Shown: positions 8,639 through 18,459 of the stretch, piece after piece | Layout: every line of letters starts with the position of its first letter | How positions within the stretch are numbered: the stretch's first letter is position 1 | From: Bordetella parapertussis | GTDB taxonomy: Bacteria; Pseudomonadota; Gammaproteobacteria; Burkholderiales; SG8-41 | DNA length: 64,000 nt | Assembly (NCBI GenBank): GCA_945885345.1 | Contig: CAMCYP010000003.1 | Location: 86,150-150,149, forward strand | Direction: 5' to 3' | The notes under the pieces: generated by a model | Told to the model about the DNA's origin: nothing | Databases searched by the model: none | What the model saw: only the letters and a program-made list of their open reading frames with translations | Translations under genes and position numbers: made by a program

Positions 8639-8944
8639 TCAGCGACGGGAGGTGTCGCCCTTGCTGGCGGCACAACTGTCAGCCAGTTCATGGATGGAAA
8701 TTTCACTGGTGAAAGTCAGTCGGATCGCGCGTCGCATCATCACCAGTTCGTCCGGCTTCAGGCGCTCACGCAGATCGCCTTTTTCGGTTTCAGCCAGCAC
8801 CTGGTTCAAGGATGCGCCGCGGTCGCGCATTTCGATGCCCGCCTGCGCACCGGCGACGATCAGATCGCAGGTCAGTTCGGCCTGCGCAGCCGCAGCCAAA
8901 CCTGGCAACATGCTCAGCAATGCGATCACTATTCTTCGCGGCAT
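8639..8944 (-). CDS. Small secreted protein of unknown function
   Basis: 101 aa from ATG 8944; the frame is open upstream but would run into the acyl-CoA dehydrogenase. The first residues MPRRIVIALLSMLPGLAAAA form a signal peptide with cleavage near AQA. The mature part of about 80 aa is polar and mostly helical, with two cysteines (ELTCDLI and LADSCAAS) that could form a disulfide in the periplasm. It follows the acyl-CoA dehydrogenase by 10 bp on the same strand and may be cotranscribed. I do not recognise the family. Confidence 0.65.
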   Translation of the reverse strand: MPRRIVIALLSMLPGLAAAAQAELTCDLIVAGAQAGIEMRDRGASLNQVLAETEKGDLRERLKPDELVMMRRAIRLTFTSEISIHELADSCAASKGDTSRR

Positions 8945-8954
8945 AACCAGCCCT

Positions 8955-10745
8955 TCAAAATGCCGCCACATCCAGCGCCAGCGTGCTCGCCGCACCGCGG
9001 GTCACCGTCTGCGCCAGGGCGCCGGCCTGCGGCAGCAGGTGTTCAAGATAAAACCGCGTGGTCGCCAGTTTGCCCTCAAAAAATGCACAGTCGGCACCCG
9101 GCACATTCAGGCGTTCACGCGCAAGCAGTGCCGCGCGCGCCATCAGCCAGCCACCGGCCACCGTGCCGAACAGTTTCAGGTACGGCACGGCCACCGCGGC
9201 GGCAGCCTCCGGTTCCTGCCGGTAATGGTCAACCAGCCAGCGCGTCGCTGACTCCAGCCCGTCCACCGCCTGCGTGAATGACGCGCGCATCGCCGCAAAG
9301 GTTTCTCCTGCCGCCGCCAGCGCTGCGTCCAGCGCACGCATTTCGGCAATCAGCGCCAGCGCTGTCGCGCCTTTTTCCGCGCCGACCTTGCGCCCGATCA
9401 GGTCGTTGGCCTGGATGCCGGTCGTGCCTTCGTAAATGGTGGTGATACGCGCATCACGCAGGTATTGCGCAGCGCCGGTCTCCTCGACGAAACCCATCCC
9501 GCCGTGGACCTGCACACCCAGTGACGCAATCTCCACCGCGAGCTCGGTGCACCAGCCCTTGACCACCGGCGTCAGCAGGTCCAGCCGCGACTGATGACCC
9601 ACCCGCTCCGTTGCATCGGCATGACGTTTGGCGCGATCCAGTGTACCGGCGGCGTAATACCCCAGTGCGCGCATGGCTTCAGTCTGTGCGCGCATGGTCA
9701 GCAGCATCCGCCGCACATCCGGATGGTGAATGATCGTGACACGGTCGCCGCTGCGTTGACCGATGGCGCGCCCCTGCACCCGCGTCTTCGCGTATTCCAG
9801 CGCATGCTGGTAAGCACGTTCTGCAATCGCCACGCCTTCCATGCCGACGCCCAGCCGCGCGTGGTTCATCATCGTGAACATGTATTCGAGTCCGCGATTG
9901 GCTTCGCCGACCAGATACCCTGTCGCCCCGCCGTTATCCCCATAAGCCAGCACACAGGTCGGACTGCCGTGGATGCCCAGTTTGTGTTCGATGGACACAC
10001 AGCGGATGTCGTTGCGCGCACCGGGGCTGCCGTCGGCATTGAGCCTGAACTTCGGCACCACGAACATCGAAATGCCCTTCACGCCTTCGGGTGCGTCGGG
10101 CAGGCGCGCCAGCACCAGGTGCACGATGTTGTCGGCCATGTCGTGCTCGCCCCAGGTGATGAAAATCTTGGTGCCCTGAATGCGATAGTGGTCACCCTCG
10201 GGCACCGCGCGCGTACGTACCGCCGAAAGGTCGGAACCGGCCTGCGGCTCAGTCAGGTTCATCGTGCCGGTCCATTCACCGGACACCAGCTTCGGCATGT
10301 AAATTTTGACCAGTTCCGCCGAAGCGTGATGAGACAACGCTTCCTGCACGCCGGTGGTCAGCATCGGGCACAGGCAGAACGCCATGTTGGCGCTGTTCCA
10401 CATTTCCTGCAGCGGCAACGCAATAATGTGTGGCAATCCCTGGCCGCCATGGTCCACGCTGCCACCAAGACTGTTCCAGCCGGCTTCCGTGAACTGCGCG
10501 TAGGCGGCCTTGAATCCAGCCGGTGCGGTGACCACGCCGTCGCGCCATTGCGCGCCCTGTTTGTCACCACTGCGGTTCAGCGGATCGAGCACGCCCTGCG
10601 CAAACTTGCCGGCCTCCGTCAGCACGGCTTCGACCAGTTCGGCGTTGACATCGCCGCAACCCGGCAGCGCAGCAATACCATCGAGTCCGGCGAATTCGGC
10701 AATGGCGAACTGCATGTCTTTCAGCGGCGCGTTATAGGTCGACAT
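8955..10745 (-). CDS. Acyl-CoA dehydrogenase with extended C-terminal domain (DmdC-like)
   Basis: 596 aa from ATG 10745 with GGAG upstream. This length and the opening STYNAPLKDMQFAI place it in the long acyl-CoA dehydrogenase group that includes DmdC and many medium/long-chain enzymes. FAD-binding signatures are visible: MNLTEPQAGSDLSAVRT, then KIFITWGEH, and the late GGMGFVEETGAAQYLRDARI ITTIYEGTTGIQ. It oxidises an acyl-CoA to the 2-enoyl-CoA and passes electrons to ETF, whose genes lie immediately upstream on the same strand. A terminator between it and etfA implies its own or read-through transcription. Exact substrate not predictable. Confidence 0.88.
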   Translation of the reverse strand: MSTYNAPLKDMQFAIAEFAGLDGIAALPGCGDVNAELVEAVLTEAGKFAQGVLDPLNRSGDKQGAQWRDGVVTAPAGFKAAYAQFTEAGWNSLGGSVDHGGQGLPHIIALPLQEMWNSANMAFCLCPMLTTGVQEALSHHASAELVKIYMPKLVSGEWTGTMNLTEPQAGSDLSAVRTRAVPEGDHYRIQGTKIFITWGEHDMADNIVHLVLARLPDAPEGVKGISMFVVPKFRLNADGSPGARNDIRCVSIEHKLGIHGSPTCVLAYGDNGGATGYLVGEANRGLEYMFTMMNHARLGVGMEGVAIAERAYQHALEYAKTRVQGRAIGQRSGDRVTIIHHPDVRRMLLTMRAQTEAMRALGYYAAGTLDRAKRHADATERVGHQSRLDLLTPVVKGWCTELAVEIASLGVQVHGGMGFVEETGAAQYLRDARITTIYEGTTGIQANDLIGRKVGAEKGATALALIAEMRALDAALAAAGETFAAMRASFTQAVDGLESATRWLVDHYRQEPEAAAAVAVPYLKLFGTVAGGWLMARAALLARERLNVPGADCAFFEGKLATTRFYLEHLLPQAGALAQTVTRGAASTLALDVAAF

Positions 10746-10770
10746 GACGAATCTCCAGACTGCGTGCACA

Positions 10771-10800
10771 AACAAAAAGGGCGCTCCCGAGAGAGCGCCC
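10771..10800 (-). terminator. Intrinsic terminator after etfA
   Basis: Perfect 8-bp stem GGGCGCTC / GAGCGCCC (10779-10786 and 10793-10800) with a 6-nt loop. On the minus strand it is followed by TTTTTGTTTG. It lies between the etfA stop and the acyl-CoA dehydrogenase start, so it would end or attenuate the etfBA transcript before the dehydrogenase gene. Confidence 0.8.
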
Positions 10801-10819
10801 TTCATGTTACCTCAGGTTC

Positions 10820-11761
10820 TTATCCCAGTTCCTGGGTCAGTTCCGGCACCGCCTTGAACAGGTCTTCTTCCAGCCAGTAATCAGCCACCGCAAAAATCGG
10901 CGCCTCCGGATCCTTGTTGATGGCGATGATCACCTTGCTGTCCTTCATGCCGGCCAGATGCTGGATCGCGCCGGAAATGCCGACGGCGATGTAGAGCTCC
11001 GGTGCGACGATCTTGCCGGTCTGCCCGACCTGGTAATCATTGGGCACAAAACCGGAGTCGACCGCTGCGCGCGAGGCACCGACCGCGGCGCCGAGCTTGT
11101 CGGCCAGTGCTTCGAGGATCTTGAAATTTTCACCGCTGCCCATGCCGCGGCCGCCGGAGACGATGATGCGCGCCGCCGTCAGTTCAGGGCGGTCGGATTT
11201 GGACAATTCCTGGCCGTTGAATTTCGACAGGCCGGTGTCAGGTCCTGCCGCGAGATTCTCAACCGCAGCACTGCCATCCTCATTGCCGACTTCACCCGCC
11301 GCATCAAAACCGGTGGCGCGGACGGTGATGACCTTGATCTTGTCGGCCGACTGCACGGTGGCCAGCGCATTGCCGGCGTAGATCGGCCGCACAAAGGTAT
11401 CCGCGGAGACCACGGCACTGATTTCCGAAATCTGCTGCACATCCAGCGCTGCCGCCACCCGCGGCATGAAATTTTTGCCGAAACCGGTGGCCGGCGCAAG
11501 AATATGGCTGTACTCGCCGGCAATGGTCAGCACCAGGGCGGCGATGTTTTCCGCAACACCGCCAGCATACTGCGGCGCGTCAGCGAGCAGCACTTTTTTG
11601 ACGCCGGCGATTTTCGCCGCCGCCTGCGCCGCATCGGCACAACCCTGGCCTGCAACCAGCACGGTGATATCGCCACCGATTTTCGCCGCAGCGGTGACCG
11701 TATTGGTGGTGCCGGGCTTCAATTGTTTGCCGTCGTGTTCGGCAATGACGAGTACGGACAT
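10820..11761 (-). CDS. etfA: Electron transfer flavoprotein alpha subunit
   Basis: 313 aa, the normal size for EtfA. Begins [18 protein letters not shown] and ends with the FAD-binding domain: [13 protein letters not shown], the [20 protein letters not shown] stretch and [28 protein letters not shown], all strongly conserved in ETF-alpha. With EtfB it forms the soluble FAD/AMP heterodimer that takes electrons from acyl-CoA dehydrogenases and hands them to ETF:quinone oxidoreductase. Its ATG overlaps the etfB stop by one base (TGATG), so translation is coupled. Confidence 0.96.
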   Translation of the reverse strand: MSVLVIAEHDGKQLKPGTTNTVTAAAKIGGDITVLVAGQGCADAAQAAAKIAGVKKVLLADAPQYAGGVAENIAALVLTIAGEYSHILAPATGFGKNFMPRVAAALDVQQISEISAVVSADTFVRPIYAGNALATVQSADKIKVITVRATGFDAAGEVGNEDGSAAVENLAAGPDTGLSKFNGQELSKSDRPELTAARIIVSGGRGMGSGENFKILEALADKLGAAVGASRAAVDSGFVPNDYQVGQTGKIVAPELYIAVGISGAIQHLAGMKDSKVIIAINKDPEAPIFAVADYWLEEDLFKAVPELTQELG

Positions 11762-12513
11762 CAGATCACCCTGGCTTCGTTTTTGAGTTTGGCTACAAGT
11801 TCTTTCACGTCGGCAACTTTGACGCCGGCGCTGCGTTTCGGCGGCTCTTCAACCTTCAGCGTTTTCAGCCGCGGCGTGATGTCCACACCCAGCGCTTCCG
11901 GTTTCAATGTCTCCAGCGGTTTTTTCTTCGCCTTCATGATGTTGGGCAGCGTCACATAACGCGGCTCATTGAGACGCAGGTCGGTGGTGATCACCGCTGG
12001 CAGCTTGATGGTCAGCTTCTCCAGCCCGCCGTCGATTTCGCGGGTAACATCGGCGGTATCGCCGTTGACGGTGATGGCCGAGGTAAACGCCGACTGCGGC
12101 CAGCCGAGCAGCGCCGATACCATCTGCCCGGTCTGGTTGGCATCGTCGTCGATGGCCTGTTTGCCCATGATCACCAGTTTGGGCTGTTCCTTGTCGATGA
12201 TCGCCTTCACCAGCTTGGCCACTGCCAGCGGCTGCATATCAGCGGCACCGGTCTCGACCAGGATGCCGCGGTCGGCACCCATCGCCATCGCAGTGCGCAG
12301 CGTTTCCTGGCACTGCGGCGCGCCGATTGATACCGCGACGATTTCGGTCACGACACCGGCTTCCTTCATGCGTACCGCCTGTTCAATGGCGATTTCGCAG
12401 AACGGATTCATTGCCATCTTGACGTTGGCGGTCTCAACCCCGGTGCCATCGGACTTGACGCGCACTTTCACGTACGGGTCGATGACACGTTTGACTGTCA
12501 CTAAAACCTTCAT
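11761..12513 (-). CDS. etfB: Electron transfer flavoprotein beta subunit
   Basis: 250 aa from ATG 12513, matching the standard EtfB length of about 249; the upstream open frame is not needed. Starts [20 protein letters not shown] and contains [52 protein letters not shown] and [21 protein letters not shown], the EtfB signature with the recognition-loop region. Partner of EtfA; the pair plus the downstream acyl-CoA dehydrogenase make a compact electron-transfer module for acyl-CoA oxidation. Confidence 0.96.
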   Translation of the reverse strand: MKVLVTVKRVIDPYVKVRVKSDGTGVETANVKMAMNPFCEIAIEQAVRMKEAGVVTEIVAVSIGAPQCQETLRTAMAMGADRGILVETGAADMQPLAVAKLVKAIIDKEQPKLVIMGKQAIDDDANQTGQMVSALLGWPQSAFTSAITVNGDTADVTREIDGGLEKLTIKLPAVITTDLRLNEPRYVTLPNIMKAKKKPLETLKPEALGVDITPRLKTLKVEEPPKRSAGVKVADVKELVAKLKNEARVI

Positions 12514-12674
12514 GAATGCTCCGAAAATGGAAATACGGAAAAAGCGCGGAAAAAGCACGAAATCCAGCGCGACACTGCACACATAATCCACGCTGGAAGG
12601 ACGGGCATTTTAACGCATCGCAGCAACCGGCGAAACCGCGATTGCCCATACTGTGGCTGGGCCAGCAGGAAGTA

Positions 12675-13547
12675 TTACCCGCGAAAACCCTGCTGCGCCA
12701 GAAAATCCCGGAGCAGCGGCGCCCATATGTCGAACCCGCGCGTGAACAACCGGTGGCCGTTGTCCCCGAACGGCGGCAGCAGCTTGAACTCACCGTTGCC
12801 GCCGTTCGCGCGGAACGCCGCAAACCAGGCCTCGCTGTGGCGCGGACTGAAATACAAATCGTTTTCGGTATAGATCCACAGCGTCGGCACGCGCGTGTTG
12901 TGGCCGTAACCGCCGAACGTTGCCGTCGCAATCGATGCCGAACAAGGATCGCCAGGATGTGTTTCGGGATTGCCTCCGCCACCGCCGGCGAAATTGATCG
13001 CGGCCACCACCCCCGGCAGCTTGCGCGCGGCCACCGCGATGCTGGTCGCACCACCATAGGATTGCCCGGCAACCACGATGCGCTGCGCGTCGATGCGCGA
13101 CTCGCGGCGCGCATGGTCAATCACCTGCTGTATCTGGTCGGCGGCGATGCCGAAGGAGCGTGCGAAATTGCGGTTGGCACAGGAACCGGCATATTCGGCA
13201 TCCACCGCCGTGCCACTGACGCCGTAGCCGACGCGGGTCGGCACCCACACCGAGAAGCCCAAATTCGCAAAAAACCGTGCGGCCTGCGAATACCGCACGC
13301 GATTCAGTCCGGCACGGTCACCCGTCGGACGGCCGTGGTTCAGCACCAGCAGCGGATATGAAGTGCGGCCGCGCTCTTCGAACACCGTGACGATGATGTC
13401 CTGCGCCAGCGCGGCGCCGCTCGCATCGCGGATGCGCACGGGCACCGGAATAACCTGCTCATCAATCTCTGCAGCGGCCTGCGCTGCTGGCAGTACACCC
13501 ATCAGCAGCACACAACAACAGCAAGCGAGGAGGCGCAGGCGGCTCAC
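12675..13547 (-). CDS. Secreted alpha/beta hydrolase (dienelactone-hydrolase-like)
   Basis: About 290 aa if started at a GTG at 13547, which gives a clean signal peptide (SRLRLLACCCCVLLMGVLP, cleavage near AQA). The frame is open to 13625 through a TTG, overlapping radA. Alpha/beta hydrolase landmarks: LLVLNHGRPTGD (oxyanion region), nucleophile GQSYGG (about 161-166), acid in YTENDLYF and His in FGDNGHRLF. Likely a periplasmic esterase or peptidase-like hydrolase. No polymer-degrading specificity can be claimed. Follows radA on the same strand. Confidence 0.75.
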   Translation of the reverse strand: MSRLRLLACCCCVLLMGVLPAAQAAAEIDEQVIPVPVRIRDASGAALAQDIIVTVFEERGRTSYPLLVLNHGRPTGDRAGLNRVRYSQAARFFANLGFSVWVPTRVGYGVSGTAVDAEYAGSCANRNFARSFGIAADQIQQVIDHARRESRIDAQRIVVAGQSYGGATSIAVAARKLPGVVAAINFAGGGGGNPETHPGDPCSASIATATFGGYGHNTRVPTLWIYTENDLYFSPRHSEAWFAAFRANGGNGEFKLLPPFGDNGHRLFTRGFDIWAPLLRDFLAQQGFRG

Positions 13548-13587
13548 TGTAGAGGGATGCCGCAAGTTATTGTTTTTATTGATATTT

Positions 13588-14955
13588 TTAGAATCCGTCG
13601 CGGAAATGCACGACGGCGTCTTCAATCCGCCGCACTGCGATCACCTTCAATCCGGCAATCGCCTGCCGCGGCGCATTGGCGTGCGGAATCAGCGCATGGG
13701 TGAAGCCGAGCTTGGCCGCTTCCTTCAGCCGCTCCTGTCCGCGCTGCACCGGCCGCACTTCGCCGGCCAACCCCACTTCGCCGAACACCACCAGTTTTTT
13801 CGGCAACGGTTTATCTTTTAACGAACTTACCACCGCCATCAGTACCGCGAGATCGGCGGCGGGTTCCGAAATGCGCACCCCGCCCACCGCATTGACAAAT
13901 ACATCCTGGTCAAAACAGGCGATGCCGGAATGACGGTGCAGCACTGCCAATAACAATGCCAGCCGGTTCTGCTCCAGGCCGACGCTCAAGCGTCGCGGAT
14001 TCGGCGCATGGGCTTCATCGACCAATGCCTGCACTTCCACCAGCAAAGGCCGCGTGCCCTCCTGCGTCACCATCACGCAGGACCCTGCCACTTCAGTGTC
14101 GTGCTGTGACAGGAACAGTGCCGACGGATTGGCTACACCCTTCAAGCCCTTGTCGGTCATCGCGAACACGCCCAGTTCATTGACCGCGCCATAACGATTC
14201 TTGAAGGCGCGGATCAGGCGAAAACTGGAATGCGTGTCGCCTTCGAAATAAAGCACGGTATCAACCATGTGTTCGAGCACGCGCGGGCCGGCCAGCGTAC
14301 CTTCCTTGGTGACATGGCCGACAAATATGATGGTGGTGCCGCTCGCCTTGGCCAGCCGCGTCAGCTGCGCAGCGCACTCACGCACCTGCGCCACCGAACC
14401 CGGCGCCGAAGTCAGCGCATCCGAGTACAGCGTCTGGATCGAATCGATGACGGCGATTTCCGGTTTTTCGGACTGGATCACTGCCTGGATTTTGCCGAGG
14501 CCGGTCTCGGGCAGCACATGTACATGCCTGGCTTCGGCGTTCAACCGCTGCGCACGCAGCGCAATCTGCTGCGGCGACTCCTCGCCCGATACATAAATCA
14601 CCTTGCGCGCGGCACCCATGGTGGCCAGCGACTGCAGCAGCAGCGTCGACTTGCCAATGCCGGGATCACCACCGATCAGGATCACCGCGCCGGGCACCAA
14701 TCCACCACCGAGCACGCGGTCGAATTCGGGAATGCCGCTGGAGATGCGCGACTCCTCGCGCGCCTCGACTTCCGACAGGCGCTGCAATTTACCCGTTTCG
14801 GCAATCAGCGAAAAGCGGTTCGCTGACGGCGCTGCCGTTTCCGCAACCCCCTCGACCAGCGTATTCCAGGCCTGGCAATGCGGGCACTGGCCCTGCCATT
14901 TCGAGGCCTGGCCACCGCATTCGGTACAGACATAAACCGTTTTGGCTTTGGCCAT
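13588..14955 (-). CDS. radA: DNA repair protein RadA
   Basis: 455 aa, full length. N-terminal C4 zinc finger (C10, C13, C24, C27), Walker A GGDPGIGKSTL (about 95-105), the RadA-specific KNRYGAVNELGVF motif, and a C-terminal Lon-protease-like domain containing GGVRISEPAADLAV and FGEVGLAGEVRPV. RadA is a RecA-like DnaB-type helicase that drives branch migration in recombinational repair. Lies between two hydrolase genes on the same strand, 2 bp after the arylformamidase-like gene upstream is not the case; it precedes none of its usual partners (sms/radA operons vary). Confidence 0.97.
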   Translation of the reverse strand: MAKAKTVYVCTECGGQASKWQGQCPHCQAWNTLVEGVAETAAPSANRFSLIAETGKLQRLSEVEAREESRISSGIPEFDRVLGGGLVPGAVILIGGDPGIGKSTLLLQSLATMGAARKVIYVSGEESPQQIALRAQRLNAEARHVHVLPETGLGKIQAVIQSEKPEIAVIDSIQTLYSDALTSAPGSVAQVRECAAQLTRLAKASGTTIIFVGHVTKEGTLAGPRVLEHMVDTVLYFEGDTHSSFRLIRAFKNRYGAVNELGVFAMTDKGLKGVANPSALFLSQHDTEVAGSCVMVTQEGTRPLLVEVQALVDEAHAPNPRRLSVGLEQNRLALLLAVLHRHSGIACFDQDVFVNAVGGVRISEPAADLAVLMAVVSSLKDKPLPKKLVVFGEVGLAGEVRPVQRGQERLKEAAKLGFTHALIPHANAPRQAIAGLKVIAVRRIEDAVVHFRDGF

Positions 14956-14957
14956 AT

Positions 14958-15830
14958 TCAGCCCTGATGCAGCGCGCGCAGGTGACGCAGCATCGCCTGG
15001 TTAATCGGATGCCCGCTGTCGGCCTGCATCGGGATCGTACTGAAATGACCTTCGTGCGGCACTACAATGACCTCTACCTTGCAGCCGGCTCTTTCGCACT
15101 GCGTTGCGTACTCGTGGGTCTGCGCCACCCAGCCCGGCGCTTCCTCGCCCCCTGCTGCCAGCACCAGCGGCACCGGCCGCCGCGGCGGATGGAACTGCGG
15201 ACTCAGTGCATCAACCCGGTCCGGGGTCAGCCTGATCAGGTCATTGACACTGATATGCAACACCGGTTCGACATCGTAAATGCCGGACACCATCGTAGCG
15301 CCGCAGATCAGGTTCGCCGGCAGGCCATGGCGCATCCAGTCCTCGGCCAGTCCCATGGCCGCGAGATGCGCCCCTGCCGAGTGGCCATACAGATAAATGC
15401 GCCGCCCGTCGCCACCGATGCGCTGCGCATTCTGCGCCGCCCAGACGATGCCGCGCATGACCTGTTCGACGATGGTGTCGAGCGAAACCGCCGGGCACAA
15501 ATCCGTACCCAGCATCACCACCGGGAATCCGGCCCGCACCAGCGGCTCGGCCAGTATTGCCTGCTTTTCCTTCTCGCCGACGCGCCAGTAACCGCCATGC
15601 AGGTAGACCACGATCGGTGCGGTACCCTCATTTTCATGCTTATCGGCATGGTAGATATCCAGTGCCTGGCGCGGCGTATCGCCGTACGCGACGTTGAACT
15701 CGCCCATTAACCGGGCGCGTGCCGCCGCCGACAGTTTGCCGCGCAACGCGTGCTGCGCCTCGACATCCGTCGCCCACGCCCGCGGATTGAATTGCCGCTC
15801 GATATCGTCCTGCCAGTCACGCCACGGCAT
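14958..15830 (-). CDS. Alpha/beta hydrolase, arylformamidase-like
   Basis: 290 aa from ATG 15830, with GGGAGG about 6 nt upstream; a GTG six bases earlier is the alternative. The HGGYW oxyanion motif (about 78-82) and the nucleophile GHSAG (149-153) are those of the BD-FAE/kynurenine formamidase-type hydrolases. The likely acid is in the GGEEAPGW stretch and the His is in PHEGHFSTI. It probably hydrolyses a small ester or formamide. No other tryptophan-degradation genes are next to it, so the kynurenine role is only a possibility. It lies 2 bp upstream of radA on the same strand. Confidence 0.78.
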   Translation of the reverse strand: MPWRDWQDDIERQFNPRAWATDVEAQHALRGKLSAAARARLMGEFNVAYGDTPRQALDIYHADKHENEGTAPIVVYLHGGYWRVGEKEKQAILAEPLVRAGFPVVMLGTDLCPAVSLDTIVEQVMRGIVWAAQNAQRIGGDGRRIYLYGHSAGAHLAAMGLAEDWMRHGLPANLICGATMVSGIYDVEPVLHISVNDLIRLTPDRVDALSPQFHPPRRPVPLVLAAGGEEAPGWVAQTHEYATQCERAGCKVEVIVVPHEGHFSTIPMQADSGHPINQAMLRHLRALHQG

Positions 15831-15847
15831 CGCCACCCTCCCTTTGC

Positions 15848-16918
15848 TTATTGTTGTTCAATCACCGGCACTCGCGCCGCCAACGCGCACATCAGTTCAT
15901 AACTGACGGTGCCCGCAGCTTGCGCCACGGCATCAATCGGGTTGCCCTCACCCCACAATACGACGCGGGTACCGATGCCGGCGTCGGGCATGCCGGTGAT
16001 ATCGACGCACAACATGTCCATCGACACCCGACCCACGGTCGTCGTCATCCGCCCGCCCACCTGCACCGGGCTGCCGCTGGGCGCATGGCGCGGATAACCG
16101 TCGGCATAACCGCAGGCAACGATGCCGATGCGCATCATTCGTCCGGCGCGAAACGTGCCGCCGTAGCCGACGGTATCGCCGGGCTTGAGGTCGCAGACGC
16201 CGATGATTTCCGAAGCCAGCGTCATCACCGGCTTCAGCCCGAGCTCCGCCGCGTTGCGGTCGGTGAACGGTGATGAACCGTAGAGCATGATGCCCGGCCG
16301 GATCCAGTCGAAGTGCGTTTCCGGATAACGCAGCGTCGCCGCCGAATTGGCGAGACTGCGCGGCGCGACAATACCCGCCACCGCGCGCTCGAATACCGCC
16401 ATTTGCGCGGCCACACCGCCAGCGCCGTCAGCATCGGCAAAGTGGCTCATCAGCGTGATCTTGCCGATACCGGGGCTTTCCTGCAGCGTTTCGTACGCGC
16501 CGCGCACCGCCGCCGGTGCGAACCCCAGCCGGTTCATGCCGCTGTTGATTTTGAGCAGCACGTCGAGCCGGGATCCCGCAGGCAGCGGAGCCATCCACGC
16601 GAACTGCTCCGCGGTATGCACCACGCTGGCAATTTTCCGCACAGCACCGTCCAGCGCTTCGTGGGCGTCAAAGAAACCTTCCAATAAAACAATGCGTTGC
16701 GTATACCCGGCATCGCGCAGCCGGATCGCAGCATCAAATTCAAGCACCGCGAAGCCATCGGCTTCGCGCAACGCGCCGGCCACCCGCAACAGGCCATGGC
16801 CGTAGGCATTCGCCTTGATCACCGCGAACACCTTCGCATGCGGCGCATGCGCGCGCGCAACGCCGAGGTTATGCGCCAGCGCAGCGAGATCAACCGTGGC
16901 AGTTATCGGTCGCGGCAT
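15848..16918 (-). CDS. alr: Alanine racemase
   Basis: 356 aa. PLP-binding Lys35 in AVIKANAYGHG, the second catalytic base Tyr252 in TVGYGGTFRAG, and the family stretches INSGMNRLGF and SVDMLCVD-type VSMDMLCVDITG are all present, so the enzyme looks complete. It converts L- to D-alanine for peptidoglycan. Slightly shorter than the Gram-positive forms but normal for Alr/DadX of proteobacteria. Same strand as the LysR regulator and the small hypothetical upstream; 17 bp upstream of the hydrolase gene. Confidence 0.95.
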   Translation of the reverse strand: MPRPITATVDLAALAHNLGVARAHAPHAKVFAVIKANAYGHGLLRVAGALREADGFAVLEFDAAIRLRDAGYTQRIVLLEGFFDAHEALDGAVRKIASVVHTAEQFAWMAPLPAGSRLDVLLKINSGMNRLGFAPAAVRGAYETLQESPGIGKITLMSHFADADGAGGVAAQMAVFERAVAGIVAPRSLANSAATLRYPETHFDWIRPGIMLYGSSPFTDRNAAELGLKPVMTLASEIIGVCDLKPGDTVGYGGTFRAGRMMRIGIVACGYADGYPRHAPSGSPVQVGGRMTTTVGRVSMDMLCVDITGMPDAGIGTRVVLWGEGNPIDAVAQAAGTVSYELMCALAARVPVIEQQ

Positions 16919-16961
16919 GGACTGTCAGCCAAAACAAGGATTGCACTTCGCTCCGCACTCA

Positions 16962-17303
16962 TCACCCATTACTCCGCACTGCCTCTAAATGGCAGCGCTC
17001 AAACACCACCTCAAGTTCATCGATGATTTCCACGGCCACCCGTCCGTGCAGCGCGTGCTGCGCCATCAGCGTGGACACCGGCCCCATCAGCCGGCGCCGC
17101 TCCACAGCCGGATATACGCGGGTCAGGCGCTTGATTGCCGCCACGACCGATTCTTCCGCAGGGCGCAGCTCCGGCCGCATCACCGCGGACACATCGTCAT
17201 GTGCCAACAGCGTCGCAGCAAGCTCCATCAGCCTGTCCTGCTGCCGCGGCTGCAGCCGGTCGAACACCGCGAGCAATGCCTGCCGCCGTTCATCTGCGGT
17301 CAT
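16962..17303 (-). CDS. Conserved small helical protein, unknown function
   Basis: 113 aa, no signal peptide or membrane helix. Rich in Leu, Arg and Glu and predicted helical: MTADERRQALLAVFDRLQPR, with VEIIDELEVVFERCHLEA near the end. Its ATG overlaps the stop of the LysR gene by 4 bp (ATGA), so it is probably translated with the regulator. I do not recognise the family; cytoplasmic location is inferred from composition. Confidence 0.65.
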   Translation of the reverse strand: MTADERRQALLAVFDRLQPRQQDRLMELAATLLAHDDVSAVMRPELRPAEESVVAAIKRLTRVYPAVERRRLMGPVSTLMAQHALHGRVAVEIIDELEVVFERCHLEAVRSNG

Positions 17304-18208
17304 TGCGCGGCAGCCATTTCCTTCATCCGCAGCATCGCAAATTCAACGAAGGTCGTCGCCAGGCGCGAGCGGAACTTGTTGCGCGGCGTCACCACCGACA
17401 GGGTACGGATCAGCGGCGGGTCCAGCGGCACTGCCATCAGTACACCGAGTTTCAGTTCCTTCACCACCGTCGCGCGCGACAGCACGGACACGCCAAGCCC
17501 GGTGGCGACCACACCCTTGATCGCCTCGGGACTGCCCAGTTCCATGACGATGTTGATCGCATCGGGCGGGATCCTGTTCTGCTGGAAATAGTGGTCGGAA
17601 AACTCACGCGTACCGGAACCCGACTCACGACTGACGAAGGGCTCGCCGGCGATTTCGGCCGCCGACACCTTTTGCGCCTTTGCCAGCTTGTATTTCGGGC
17701 TGCAAATCATCACCAGCACATCCTCGCAGCACGCTTCCGTCTGCACGCCGGCCAAGTGCGACGGTGACTCGATCAGGCCAAGATCCAGCACATGTTCGGC
17801 GACACGGGTTTCGATGGTGTCGGAGTTGGCGACCGTCATGTGCACCTGCACATGGGGATACACCGCCTTGAACTCACCGAGGATCTGCGGCAGGTAAAAC
17901 TCGGCGATGGTGGTGCTGGCGCCGAGCAGCAGCGGCCCGCTGATGGCACCGGTCAGTTCACCGACGCGGGTTTCCAGTTCCTCGGACAGGGTGAGGATTT
18001 TATCGGCATAACCCAGCACCAGCTCCCCGGCGGGGGTCAGCGCGATGCGGCCGTGGCTGCGCTCGAACAGCCGCGCATTGAGGTGTTCCTCCAGCTGCTT
18101 GATCTGGAACGTGACCGCGGGCTGGGTCATGAACAACTGCTCCGCGGCCTTCGTAAACGAAAGCTGGCGGGCAACGGCGTGGAATACCTGCAGGCGACGA
18201 TCAGCCAT
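17300..18208 (-). CDS. LysR-family transcriptional regulator
   Basis: 302 aa from ATG 18208; the upstream frame to 18316 has no support. N-terminal winged HTH with the LysR signature (QLSFTKAAEQLFMTQPAVTF, then QIKQLEEHLNARLFERSHGR), followed by a substrate-binding domain containing GPLLLGASTTIAEFYLPQIL and SRESGSGTREF, a stretch typical of CbbR/CysB-like members. It is about 250 bp from and divergent to lplT, so it could regulate that gene or itself. A CbbR-type role would fit the CbbQ/CbbO pair at 21-25 kb, but no RuBisCO genes are in view. Confidence 0.88.
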   Translation of the reverse strand: MADRRLQVFHAVARQLSFTKAAEQLFMTQPAVTFQIKQLEEHLNARLFERSHGRIALTPAGELVLGYADKILTLSEELETRVGELTGAISGPLLLGASTTIAEFYLPQILGEFKAVYPHVQVHMTVANSDTIETRVAEHVLDLGLIESPSHLAGVQTEACCEDVLVMICSPKYKLAKAQKVSAAEIAGEPFVSRESGSGTREFSDHYFQQNRIPPDAINIVMELGSPEAIKGVVATGLGVSVLSRATVVKELKLGVLMAVPLDPPLIRTLSVVTPRNKFRSRLATTFVEFAMLRMKEMAAAQ

Positions 18209-18459
18209 GGAGAATCGGGGGATGTCCGGCGGAAATGGGGATACTACCTGTTCAGGCCGTACCGACAAAGCCAAGTGGCACAAAACCGGTGCAAACCCGC
18301 GATCCCGAAACCGCAATATCCCTATGAAACTATGGTATAAAACCGCGGTTCCTGTAGGCTAGGCAAGACCGGATCAGCCTTCACCGGTGCAGCACGACCT
18401 TTCCAACAACATAACAAAAAAACAACCACCACACACACCTCAGTGCCTTCCCCGGATTC

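Noticed and set aside
9594..10880. 428-codon plus-strand frame
   Set aside because: Antisense to the acyl-CoA dehydrogenase, which has full family motifs.
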